Source: Callorhinus ursinus
Taxonomy: Eukaryota; Chordata; Mammalia; Carnivora; Otariidae
Direction: 5' to 3'
Assembly (NCBI RefSeq): GCF_003265705.1
Contig: NW_020312935.1
Span: 3,056,716-3,120,715 of the forward strand
DNA length: 64,000 bases
In this document: positions 54,591 through 64,000 of the stretch, in pieces
Numbering within the stretch: the first letter of the stretch is position 1
Layout of the letters: each line of letters starts with the position of its first letter
Notes under the pieces: generated by a model
The model's database searches: none
What the model was told of the DNA's origin: nothing
Seen by the model: only the letters and a program-made list of their open reading frames with translations
Made by a program: the position numbers and the translations under genes

Positions 54591-54723
54591 GGGGCGCCTG
54601 GCTGGCTCAGTCAGTAGAGCATGCGACTCCTGATCTCAGGGTCGTGAGTTCAAGCCCCACACGGGGGGTGGGGGGAGTTTACTTAATTAATTAATCAGTT
54701 AATTAATAATTTTTTTTAAAAAA
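54591..54723 (+). repeat. Older-type CAN SINE
   Basis: GGGGCGCCTGGCTGGCTCAG, TCAGTAGAGCATGCGACTCC, GGGTCGTGAGTTCAAGCCCC (B-box region), ACACGGGGGGTGGGGGGAG and TTTACTTAATTAATTAATCA make up the short subfamily. The tail has become an (AATT)n-like repeat. Flanking A runs at about 54570 and 54740 may be remnants of the target duplication. Confidence 0.93.
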
Positions 54724-55531
54724 GCAGCTCTGTTCTCATTAAAAAAAAAAAAGTCTAGACTGGGGGATTCTTGTTTCTACCACATCGCTTATCCTCACGT
54801 GCAAGGTGGTTTCTGATTTTTCCTTATCACCCTCTGTCCCTCCCTTTCACCTCCTGCAACTAGAGATGTCCACCGGCCCCAGACTAGAGAAAAGAGTGTC
54901 CTGTGCATGGCGTTAAGATACTGTGAGAAATGAGAAATCCAAAATGAACACTAGGGGAAGAAAAGGAGAAGGGTGTTCTGGTTGGGACTGGTGACCTGGT
55001 CAACAGCAGCAGTTCCTGCACCTTACAGTTGGGCAGCACTGCACACTCCAGAAGGAAGGTCCCTCCACGCGACAAACCACACCTGCCCGGCACACCTGCC
55101 CGGCACACTAGCCAGGAAGCCCGCGTGCCATGAGAGCGGAGAGTGCGAGGCTTACACACTCATCCACGTCCTAGGTCCACACCCAGTCCTGCCACTGTCC
55201 AAAGCAGTAAGAGTGTTGTCCTCAACACACCCCCTCTCCCACCAGGGTCTGGCCCACCTTGCAGCCACTGCTGGGATTCTTTGTTTGGAAAGGCCTTCAA
55301 AACTGGCCGGATACCCCCGCTTTCCACCTGTACATCCAGGCGTGGGAAGCGATTTACAAAACGTTTGCACAACAACGTCCTAGTTTTGGCTCCTGAAACT
55401 GTGTGCAGTCGCAGCCTGTACCCCTGAATTCCAGTAAATGGAAGCAGCTGGTCACAAGGGACCATGGGTGACTCAGCCCCATCAGTGGAATGCATTGGAG
55501 GAGACCAGAGCAGCATCCTAAGTTAGCCCTG
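54724..55531. other. Single-copy noncoding sequence
   Basis: No gene is recognised. A 13-base unit CACACCTGCCCGG is present twice in tandem at 55078-55103, a small local duplication. Confidence 0.5.
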
Positions 55532-55838
55532 CCCGGTCCAACAGGGAGCCACTAGCCCCTGTGGCTACCGAGCCTGCGAACTGTGGCTAGTCCTCGGGGG
55601 GGACGTGCTGGAAGTAGGAAACACACAGGATTTTTTTTAAGAATGCAAAATGCCTCATTAATAGTTTTCTTTATCTTGATAATACGTTAAAATGACACCA
55701 TTTCAGGTATACTGGGCTAAATAAAATATCAAAATTAATTTCACCACTTTCTAATTGTTTAAATGTGGCTACTGGAAAATTCGAAGTTACCCATGTGACT
55801 CGTACTGTGTTTCTATCTCGAACAGTGCTGTCCTAGAA
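55532..55838 (-). repeat. Old interspersed repeat, same family as 24.1 kb, reverse orientation
   Basis: GTCCAACAGGGAGCCACTAG, CCCCTGTGGCTACCGAGCCT, AACTGTGGCTAGTCCTCGGG, GCCTCATTAATAGTTTTCTT, GGGCTAAATAAAATATCAAA, AATTAATTTCACCACTTTCT, AATGTGGCTACTGGAAAATT and AACAGTGCTGTCCTAG run in order through the reverse complement of the 24.1-kb element. It is nearly full length, with related GTCC/GGAC-type ends. Confidence 0.8.
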
Positions 55839-56499
55839 CCTCAGTCTCCCTTTCAGCTTCTGATTCAGCCAAGAGCTCAGTGTCCTTCAATATAACTGAG
55901 ACAGAATTTTTCTGGTCTATTTTGAACATCCCCCTAAAGCTACAATGTACCGACTCCCAAGTGATACTTCTAATTGCCCCGAAAATTCTTAGTATCCAAA
56001 TAACCCACTGCCCAACTGCAAGTATAAGTTAAGGAGAAAAAAAAAAAAAAAGGTGGAAGGTCAGGTCAGGTGTCTATCAGAAGCTACACAAGGTCAGGGG
56101 CATGGTGCACCTCTTCCAAAACATCATCAATTACTTCTGAGACCAAAAGTGTGCTTTAAAAAATATTGATAAAAAGTTGTTTGTTGTGGTTTAATGCAAG
56201 GATTGCCTATGACAAGCCTTGCCTGATAATACTCCAGCTTGATTTCTTACTGTCAAAAGCGGAGCCCCCCCCCTTTTAATTGCCCTCCCCATCCCATGAA
56301 ATATGCCCAGCAGGAGCCTGGTACCCACCCCCCCTCCCCAGTATACAGACACTTTAAAATGGGGAGAGAAGGGGGAGGAGAAAGTGCCCATCCTACCACT
56401 AGGGATCACAGGCCAGTCTCATTTCTCCATGTAAATGAACTTTTTAGCCACCTCCTCAAAGAAGAAAAGCTGCACAGATGCGGAAGGCCCGTCCTGGGG
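55839..56499. other. Noncoding sequence
   Basis: Nothing is recognised. An A run is at about 56037-56051, and a C run at about 56266-56273 precedes a pyrimidine-rich stretch. Confidence 0.5.
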
Positions 56500-56585
56500 C
56501 ACACAATTACAGCCATTTGCATTCCTCCAGCAGCAGGATTAACACAGGAATGTGCTTTGCAGCTTTGTGGGGGGAAAAGGAGTTT
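56500..56585. promoter_or_regulatory. Candidate regulatory block: octamer, TEAD-like and GGATTA motifs
   Basis: ATTTGCAT at 56515-56522 is an exact POU octamer. It is followed directly by CATTCCTCC (TEAD core reversed), then CAGGATTAACACAGG (paired-type GGATTA), GGAATGTGC (second TEAD core) and CTTTGCAGCTTTGTGG. Five recognisable cores fall within about 75 bases of unique sequence. Function is inferred. Confidence 0.42.
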
Positions 56586-57039
56586 AGGAAGAAAGGAATG
56601 GGGGGTACTGCTCCCTGGTCTGTCCATCCGAAGCTCTAGGACACACTTCCACCTCTCTGAGAGTCAGAAAGTGGAAATAACTCCTGCTCAGGCTTTCTAA
56701 AGAGGGGGAGGTTGAAAAGGCCAGGGAGGGGGGAGCAGGCGGCGGGAGGCGGGAGGGAGGGGGGCCGCGGGCATTAGGGGAACTGCCCCTCCTGGTGCTT
56801 TGATCCCCTCGGTCGCTAGGAGAAACCAACTTTTCTCCTTGGGTTAATCAAAACCAAATTACTCAGGAATGTGGCAGGACAGGTCTGAGCTTCCAGGTCC
56901 CTTTGTCTTTGAGGATTTAAAATGAAAAAAAATAAATTTTTTAAAGCAGATGGCAGTGGCTTAGGGCATAGGTAATGTGAAAAGTCTGAAGGAACCTGGG
57001 ACCACATCCCCCACCCTCAAAACAAACAAACAAAAAAGA

Positions 57040-57120
57040 TACCTGTAAACATTCTCCAATCTATCCATAATTAAGTTATTTTTGTAATTAAGTCCAAAAC
57101 TCAGAAGAACTTCCCATTTT
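57040..57120. promoter_or_regulatory. Weak candidate regulatory block with repeated AATTAAG
   Basis: AATTAAG occurs at 57069-57075 and again at 57086-57092, a 17-base spacing, in CCATAATTAAGTTATT and TTTTGTAATTAAGTCC. Both are NKX- or homeodomain-like cores. The segment is unique and AT-rich. Confidence 0.33.
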
Positions 57121-58587
57121 ATCCTTTAACTGCCCCTCAAGAAAAGACTCTCCCCCACCCCACCCCACTATTCCTTGTCAAACTGCAAATAAGAAACCAC
57201 GCAGGGATTTAACAACACCCAAGTGCCACGACCCGGTTATAAAACGTATTATTAAAAGCAAAGTCTCCCGTAGCTGAAGAACATACTTTTTCCAAGCACA
57301 AAGCATGGGAGTATTCTGTGGTGCAAGGTGCTTCCTAGGGAATACTGGGGTAGGAAGGTGAGCAGCCAATTGCTGTTCCAATGCATCCATCGAATCAATG
57401 GTGGCTTTGTAAGCTTTGGGATCTCTTTAAACTAGAAGGGCAGCGTTTAGGGACCCGCTCAATGTAGGGATGAGAGAGTACCATGCGTGACAGAAGACAC
57501 CACTACGTATCTGCTGTCCAGAAAAAGCTAGGATCTCACCACCCAAAGTGATCCTGTTTGGTAGGAACGTGTGCTGGGTGTGCTGGACAGCCCAGAGACA
57601 CTGTTTCAATAACTGGAGAGGCAACAGGAAAAGGCTGACCTCGGAGATGAAAGAAACCTAGGGGCTGGAGCTATATTAAGGCCTCCACACCTCCTCCCTA
57701 GCTCACACCTCTGGCAGGCTTGTGGCACTGTGGGAGGTGTGGCCTTACAATGCAACACCCCAGCTTACGTTATTATTATTACGGACAGCTAGGAGTGAGG
57801 TGTCCCAAGGCACTTGGTAGCAGAAATACAAACAGCTCCTTGTGCATTATAAAATGTCGCTCTGTTTCCCTGAGAAACATGATGAGCCCCCACTGTCCCC
57901 CTCCAAAAAAATGATAAACAGAGCACCAACCAGTTAAGCTACAGAGCCTGGACTCCACAGATAAAATGAGGCCAACACAGGCCTGACGACCAGCTCACCA
58001 TAAATTGTAACTGGCCCCAGGCCTGCGATTATCTGGGAGGTTGCACTAAAGTAACTTTTAAAATACTCTTCATGTTATCTTCAGGCCCAGTCAAACACAC
58101 ACATACATCACCCGTCTTAGATCTCTGCCATTAGTGTTCCATTTAGACTTTCCAAAACAAGGTCATCCCAGTAGGCCCTTGCCCTGTTTCCGGTCACAGC
58201 TGCGGACTTTCACCCCCTTCTTCAACAAAAGGGGCCTTGTACACAAAATTAACCCGAACCATTAGTCTGTGCGGTGTGAGAGAGTACATTGAGCCCTCAG
58301 AATATTTACCCTCCTTCCAGGCCCAGCCCAGGGTACTGCCCAGAGGGCCTCCCCCACAGAGGGGAGGCTGGGGGAGCTTCCCCCAGAGATTAGAGGCCCA
58401 GCTCCCTCCACCTCACTCCATGCTCCTGCAGCTGTGCAGTCAAGGCCCTACTTTTCGGAGAATAAACATAAAGCCTTCATTTTTTTTTTTTCTTTAAGAA
58501 AGAAGGAAAAAAAACCTTCTCCCAGACTCAGTAGAACATGGTTTGATTTCAGGGCTGACAAGGGCTGGAATCATCCTAGATATTGCT
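57121..58587. other. Single-copy noncoding sequence
   Basis: No gene or repeat is recognised. A T run is at about 58481-58492. Open frames stay below 90 codons. Confidence 0.5.
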
Positions 58588-58769
58588 GAGCTGTCCAATA
58601 GGGTAGCCACCACCAGAATCATGCCAGGGCTGAGCTGTCCAATGGGGTAGCCACGAGCCACATATGGCTCCCGAGCGCTGGAAATGCAGCTGGTCCCAAC
58701 TGCTGAAATAAGAGCGTCATGGCGATACTGTGGGTTGCATAAAATAGATGTATATGTTATATATTTCAA
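58588..58769 (-). repeat. Partial copy of the 24.1-kb repeat family with a 44-bp internal duplication
   Basis: GCTGTCCAATGGGGTAGCC, ACGAGCCACATATGGCTCCC and GAGCGCTGGAAATGCAGCTG match one end of the family in reverse. The unit GCTGAGCTGTCCAATRGGGT with AGCCAC occurs at 58585-58610 and 58629-58654, 25 of 26 bases identical and 44 bases apart, so the element's end was duplicated in tandem. The rest of the element is absent or decayed; a SINE follows. Confidence 0.7.
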
Positions 58770-58873
58770 GAGTTTTTATTTCTAAGTAATCTCTATACCC
58801 AACGTGGGGCTCGAACTTACAACCCCGAGATCAAGACTCGCATGCTCTACCGACTGAGCCAGCCAGGCGTCCC
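58770..58873 (-). repeat. Older-type CAN SINE, reverse orientation
   Basis: AGTTTTTATTTCTAAGTAAT, CTCTATACCCAACGTGGGGC, TCGAACTTACAACCCCGAGA (B-box region reversed), CGCATGCTCTACCGACTGAG and CCAGCCAGGCGTCCC form the complete reversed short subfamily. Confidence 0.94.
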
Positions 58874-59203
58874 GATTTTAGACTTCATTCCACTTTTTTT
58901 TTTTTTTTTTACTTTTTATTAACATGACCGCTAGAAAACGTACCACTACATATAGGGCTTGGGTTCTATTTCTATGGGACAGGACTCCAGAGGACAAAAA
59001 TGATAAAGCTTCAAACACGAGCCCATTACCATGCCCTGAAAGGAAAGGGTCTTATTTTTCAAATGCTAAAAGGACCAGAAAATTAAGCAAATGGCAACAT
59101 CTGATATCTCTGGGTCAGAGGCTGGTCAACATGTCTAACTTGGAGGAGGAAGCAGGAATCTGCCATCTTTTTTATCCATGAAAAATAAATGTAATCTCTG
59201 TCC
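58874..59203. other. Noncoding sequence
   Basis: An 18-T run at about 58893-58910 is followed by unique sequence. Nothing else is recognised. Confidence 0.5.
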
Positions 59204-59371
59204 CAGTGGTTCTCAAGCTGGGGTGATTCTGCCTCCCCAGGAGACAGTGGGCAATTCCTGGAGACATTTTTGTCTGTGGGGGGTGGGATGTGTGTGCTGC
59301 TAAGTGGGGAGAAGTCAGGGATGTCCCCCAACAAAGAATTACCCAACCCCAAATGTCAACAGTGCTCACAC
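59204..59371 (+). mobile_element. MER20 (hAT-Charlie nonautonomous DNA transposon)
   Basis: CAGTGGTTCTCAAGCTGGGG at 59204-59223 is the MER20 terminal sequence. GACAGTGGGCAATTCCTGGA, GACATTTTTGTCTGTGGGGG, AAGTCAGGGATGTCCCCCAA and CAAAGAATTACCCAACCCCA, then AATGTCAACAGTGCT, complete it in order. An internal deletion removes the block between CAGGGATG and the final third. The orientation is opposite to the 43.3-kb copy. Confidence 0.93.
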
Positions 59372-59949
59372 ATAAGCAGGAAGCAACTAGAGCCGAGATC
59401 CACTCGAGCACACTTCAATACTCAGGTTTCCAGGGCCAGGGGGCTGGAGGGGGCACCCCTTGGCAAAATGGTTTCTCTGTATGCTCAGAAGTGGTAACAA
59501 GATTTAGTGGTATAAACAATGTGGGCACGTGAAAATAATAATAATAATGATGATGATGATGATGTTAAAACAATAGTCACTCTCTCACCAGACTGAGGAC
59601 TGAGTCTCAAGGGTTGACAGGTCTGGGTAGCTCTGTTTTTCAAACTAGTAGGTAAAAAATGGGGTTTAAAATTCAGAGCATTGTGAGCCAGATTGCCCCG
59701 CATGGAAAGGGACACCACTCATGGAGGATTTCAACTGGGCCAGCCACTTGCATGCCCAGCCCTGAGGAGAGAGGTTCCAGTGATGGGCGACAGAGCAGCA
59801 AGGAGCTGAAATCAGACCTGCAGGGACAGGAAGGGGTCAGGGCAAGGGACGGAGGAGGCCAAGGCAGGAAGTGCGCAGGAATGAATGAGAACAGTCCCCT
59901 TCGCAGAGCCAGGCTGGGAGGCAGAGCAGGAAGGGGGGGTGGGGGGAGG
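59372..59949. other. Noncoding sequence with a triplet microsatellite
   Basis: An (AAT)n then (GAT)n compound repeat lies at about 59533-59564. The rest is unique sequence with G-rich patches. No gene is recognised. Confidence 0.55.
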
Positions 59950-60060
59950 CACATGATAATTAACTCAGCAAGTTGATAGTATTTGCATATAAATGCCTCC
60001 ACAAATCACTACAAACAAGCCAGGACAAGTCAGGCCTATTAGCATATACAAGCCAGCCCG
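59950..60060. promoter_or_regulatory. Candidate regulatory block: octamer overlapping a TATA-like site
   Basis: ACATGATAATTAACTCAGC (homeodomain core) is followed by ATTTGCAT at 59981-59988, an exact POU octamer, overlapping TATAAAT at 59988-59994. A related CTATTAGCATATAC lies at about 60037-60050. Octamer next to TATA is the arrangement of some POU-driven promoters, but no transcript start or exon is visible, so an enhancer is equally possible. Confidence 0.4.
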
Positions 60061-60394
60061 GGAAGTCCTCTCTAGGTGGGTCATTGAGTGGGCTGCTCAC
60101 TTAGAAGGCCGCCTGCCAGCTTTCAGGGGGCAGGGTGGGGGGCACGTGAGGGGAGGGTTGGGGAGCATGAGGGCGCTATGTCTATTTCACTCCTAAACAC
60201 GTTTAGTTGCAGGATGTCAAAAAGAGTTGGCCTCATTCCCAGCCCGTAAGGGAAGAGCCGAAGAAACGCGGGACCTTTGAGTGTATTTCTTGCAGGGTAC
60301 TGGGTAACAAAGGCTAGCAGAGGCCACCAGCCGCAACAAAAGAAACACAAAGGAAAAGCATATGGGGATGGGCACTATCATTTGTGGTGAGGCT
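60061..60394. other. Single-copy noncoding sequence
   Basis: Nothing is recognised. A G-rich patch, TTTCAGGGGGCAGGGTGGGG, at about 60121 partly resembles a CTCF core but lacks the 5' CCA. Confidence 0.45.
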
Positions 60395-60590
60395 ACGCAA
60401 CATGCTAAGTGCTGTGAAGATGGTTCTTCTCCCGAACTGAATTCCCCCTACAGATGGGAAGCGTGTATTGTGCCCATTGTAGAGACGAAGGAAGTAAGGC
60501 TCGGAGAGGTTCAATGACTGGTCCACAGTCACACAGCCAGGGCAGACCAGAGCTGGGCTTCAGGTCTGGGACCCCGGCAGATGGGTACAG
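60395..60590 (+). repeat. MIR SINE
   Basis: CAACATGCTAAGTGCTGTGA, CCCATTGTAGAGACGAAGGA, AGGCTCGGAGAGGTTCAATG, CACAGTCACACAGCCAGGGC and AGAGCTGGGCTTCAGGTCTG follow the MIR consensus on the plus strand. It is a well-preserved copy. Confidence 0.88.
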
Positions 60591-61245
60591 GCTAAAGCAG
60601 AGTGAAGAACAGGAGCTGGCTCCCCCAAAAAGTAGGCTTTGGTTCACCTCTGCTTCTCCCACAAAACCGAGTGTGAACAAAAGAACCCCCCCTTATGAGG
60701 GCTGGTTCATAAGCCGCTCTCTGATCCTGGACTGACCTCTCCCCAGTTTTACTGTGTAATTCTCTAATCCTTTCAACCAACGAGGAAGACTGCACCTCCC
60801 TCCCAGTAGACACTGGGGAATCTGCACCAGGATTTCCTCTACTCGCCAACTTCTCCCCTGTCCGGACAATTGGGATAGCTTTCCCGGCAAGGACAAAATA
60901 AAGTGACAGTCCTTTCCCCAAATGCAGGGGTTCTCCACTTTCCCTAAAGACACCTCTACCTCTGGGTTTCATACCTGCTGCAGGAAAAACCAGCCTCAAC
61001 TTCCTCTTTGAAAATGTCAGGGGTGGGGGGGGGGGTGGGGGTAGGGGGCATCTTTTTCACTACTGCCATCCTTTACCTGGAGCTACATTTTAGAAACCAG
61101 GTAGGCCCAGGTAACAAGTGTGTATACAGCCAGGTATAAGACTGACAGTCTTTATCAAAGCCTGTCCCCCTTGGCAATAATTATGTATCGAATATAAAAG
61201 TGACACCATTCAAGAACCTAGCAGAACAGAGGTGGTATTTAAAAT
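60591..61245. other. Single-copy noncoding sequence
   Basis: An 11-G run is at 61025-61035 within a longer G-rich tract. The 135-codon minus frame (60592-60999) has no recognisable domain. Nothing else is recognised. Confidence 0.5.
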
Positions 61246-61472
61246 CAGTCACTTCAAGGGATGCCTGGGTGGCTCAGTCGGTTGGGCGTCTGCCTTCAGC
61301 TCTGGTCATAATCTCAGGGTCATGGGATCGAGCCCCGTGTCCGGGCTCCCTGCTTGGCGGGGAGTCTGCTTCTCCCTCTCCCTCTGTCCCTCCTCCTGCT
61401 CTCACTCTCTGTCTCGCTCAAATAAATAAAATCTTAAAAAATAAATAAATAAAAATAGTAACAGTCACTTCA
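61246..61472 (+). repeat. CAN SINE with 11-bp duplication
   Basis: The body at about 61257-61461 reads GGGATGCCTGGGTGGCTCAG, TCGGTTGGGCGTCTGCCTTC, TCATGGGATCGAGCCCCGTG, a CT-rich middle and CAAATAAATAAAATCTTAAA. The duplication CAGTCACTTCA is at 61246-61256 and 61462-61472, identical. This is an arctoid-type full-length copy. Confidence 0.96.
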
Positions 61473-64000
61473 GCAGTGATCCACAGGCTTCTTAAGTGTC
61501 TAGAAGTCGACTTGACGCTTGAGCAAGGATGCAGATGTTCCATGGAGAAATACAGAGCTGTTACAAGGAAAGCAAAAACCACTCCCCCTACAAGCCAAAT
61601 GTACATTAAGAACCAAGGCCCTGAGCCAAAGAGCATTTTAGGAAGCAGGGCCTGAAATGGTGGAAGAGGCTTGCATTGTTTCTTGAGCAGTTAAGAAAAA
61701 TTGTTTAAAAAAAAAAAAAGAAAAAGAAGGAAAAGTTGTTAAGAAGAAGGGAAAAAAGCACACACGTGTTTTTTAGCACACTTTCACTAGACAGAAAGAT
61801 GTCAGGAAGAGAAAAGTTGTCCAAAACAGGCGACTCAGAGACCGTAAGTGTGGGAAGCAAATAAGTTCACGTCTACACATATGTACTTTTTATAGACTTA
61901 CAAGAGTTAAAACTCTTTTGAAAAGAGCTTTTTATACAGTGAAGGGAGACTTCCAGATTTGAACAGGCACTTATATGACTTTGGGGGGGAAGGGGGTGAC
62001 TGCATGGCTGAAATCAAGTATCAAATTAAACCCCTTGTCTTTTCTTCCCTCTGCTCATCTGACTCCAGCCTCTCGGCTAAAGAGATTCAAGGGAGAAGTC
62101 ACACAGCTGCCTGTGACCTGGCAGTTTAAGACCGAAACGCAGAGCCCACAACAGAGATGCGCATTCAAATCCAGCTCAACCAGTAGACTCAGAAACATTT
62201 TTCTCCAGTCACACTCCTGGATGAAACTAGGCACAACCAAGACACCAGCAAAATTGTTTTTCCGGCCCCCACCCCTCCAACCCCCCCCACCCTGCCCCCA
62301 ATCTCCAAGAAGTTCAGCCCTTCTTACCCCTGAGGAAGTCTACACACTGTGTCCCCCCCCAGCCTATAAGCTGCCACCACGCCTTGACCCCGATCACCCA
62401 AACACACAGCTCTTCTCTTCAGCTATCGCTCTCCCTCAACACACCCACACACGCTCTCTCACACACACACACATTAACACCAACACACACTCTCTCACAT
62501 ACATGAAGTAGGGAGGTCTGAACAGTCACCAATTCCTGCCTCCAGAAGCATGAAGTGGCGGCAGGGGGTGGGAGGTGGGGGGTGAGTCTCACTCCCAGAT
62601 CAAAGGTTTGTGCCCAAAATCACTTTCAGGACAGTGCGTGAAATCGGCAGCAGATGAAAATTCCACTGTCTTTTCACACAGCCGAACAGAGCCAGTTTTC
62701 CCAGTTCACAGTCTTCCTAACAGATGACTGGAGATATTCTGTAAATTCCCAAATGTTGCCCCAAAAGACCCACTTAAAAAAATTAAAGACAAGATAATCA
62801 TTTAAGAAAGCCTTTAAGACCATTATGTGATTAGCAGAAGAGAAGGGGAGAGGGCTGTTGGCACTTCCCCAACTTTCCCAAGAGTGGTCTGCAAAGGGGT
62901 TTTCACGACTTCAGTCCCAAGTCAGCAATAGCCAGAGGGAGCAGGGGGTGGGAAGGGAGAGCATGCTCTGTCCACCGCACTCCCCCCTTCTAGGGAAGGC
63001 TGAGACCCACTTCAGGGAGGGAAGACGATGGAAAAATCTCGGAGGCACAAAATTCAAAGCATGAGCAGCTGAACCACCTAAACCCCCCCACACACACCCC
63101 CCCCCCCCCCCCAGGACACAGGAGGACAGCTACGGCTTCTCTGGAGGGGTGCACCAAACCCCCCAGGCATTAATCCTCGTGTTGACAAGACTGCGTGATG
63201 GCCCTCCGGTGGGAAGGGAGAAGGGCACACCCACAAGGCAGATTAAGCCGAGACATTTTACTCGGAGGCCCTGTCTGGGGTTAAAACCCACAAAACAGAA
63301 GTCTTACTCTGAAATGCAGCCAAATTTGTCACCTAGCAAACTTTTTCTGTCTCGTTTCCCATTTTTATTCACACCCCTATCTTTGCAAAAGCAAGAAACT
63401 CCAGCAATTAAGGGTGAAAGAAGGGAAGAAACACCAAAGGGAAAAAAAAAATCACCTCTCAAAGTTACAAATGAGAAGCGAAGGCACCTTCCTTGGGCAA
63501 AGAACTCTCTAGAAACACAGCCATCCCTGCTCGACCACTCACTGCCTTGTCCTCACCACCCTGTCCCCTGCCCCAAAGAATGGAAACCAGAAAACAAAAC
63601 AAAACAAAAAACATTCACGTCGTCACACTGCTGGGAGGCTTCAGCACAAAGCTGCTGTCAGTTCCCCCGTTTCTGTCCATACAGGAGACATTTACCACAT
63701 TGGGGGGAGGGGAACCTCTAACATCTGACTGTCCTCTTTGAACATGTGCAAAGTGACAATCTGGCAGCCAACTTTAAATCATATAGAAAGGAAATATGAC
63801 AGTTGTTGATTTTGTACTTTTTCTCCTTAATCTGGATTTTGAGAGGGACTTGCCAGTGAGCCAAGATTTTCGCCAGAGTTCCTCCCTCGGGGCAATTTGA
63901 CTCAATCTTAGCTTCTGTATATTTCTCCATTTGAGCGGCCTAAGGACTCAGGACACTGTGCTTTAGACAGAAAAGGCACCCTTTCAAGTCTGATGGAGAC
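61473..64000. other. Noncoding sequence with A-rich and C/CA-rich simple repeats
   Basis: A/AAG-rich tracts lie at about 61707-61760, a CA-rich stretch at about 62430-62500, and a 16-C run at 63097-63112 after a CACACA patch. The 178-codon frame (61975-62511) and the 190-codon frame (63149-63721) run through low-complexity sequence and have no recognisable domain. No interspersed repeat or exon is recognised. Confidence 0.5.

Noticed and set aside
60121..60140. CTCF site (CAGGGGGCAG core)
   Set aside because: The core matches, but the required upstream CCA positions do not. I would not call it without ChIP or a matrix score.

Overview
This window is nuclear DNA from a carnivoran mammal. It contains no protein-coding exon, rRNA, functional tRNA or other gene that I can defend. 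The diagnostic evidence is at least 14 tRNA-derived CAN SINEs (body beginning GGCGCCTGGGTGGCTCAG, CT-rich middle, AAATAAATAAAATCTT tail) and three 5'-truncated LINE-1 insertions with carnivore 3' ends. The younger SINEs match the type I know from arctoid caniforms (bears, pinnipeds, mustelids). They are not the dog type (GGGATCCCTGGGTGGCGCAG) or the cat type. Species, chromosome and host gene were not identified. All open reading frames have the length, overlap and low complexity expected by chance, and none resembles a family I recognise.

Layout. At 0-4 kb: a young SINE, a minus-strand ancient LINE-1 3' end split by a MIR, and LINE-2-like debris. At 4-24 kb: mostly single-copy DNA with MIRs, one SINE, a 209-bp LINE-1 tail (13.6 kb) and several blocks dense in homeodomain, SOX and FOX-like motifs (14.7-15.3, 19.6 and 21.4-21.6 kb). 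At 24.1-24.6 kb: a three-layer nest (old interspersed repeat, CAN SINE, 65-bp LINE-1 tail), each young layer with a target-site duplication. At 26.4-26.95 kb: an MLT1 LTR. At 28.1-31.9 kb: a decayed minus-strand LINE-1 carrying four later or nested elements plus a 152-bp near-identical copy of part of that MLT1. At 35-43.5 kb: two MLT1A-type LTRs, a (TG)n microsatellite with a 10-N gap, a LINE-1 tail with a perfect 15-bp duplication, a LINE-2 and a MER20. At 46-60 kb: further motif-rich candidate regulatory blocks among SINEs, a second MER20 and two more copies of the 24-kb repeat family. At 60-64 kb: a MIR, a SINE and C-rich low-complexity tracts.

The pattern of single-copy blocks rich in TAATTA, SOX, POU and TEAD motifs, no exons, and modest repeat density resembles an intron or intergenic regulatory territory of a developmental gene. 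That is an inference: without an alignment I cannot show conservation. I found no undescribed enzymatic or mobile system. The most unusual single observation is the local 152-bp copy-paste of an ancient LTR segment (26465-26616 to 28259-28410) with only three differences.
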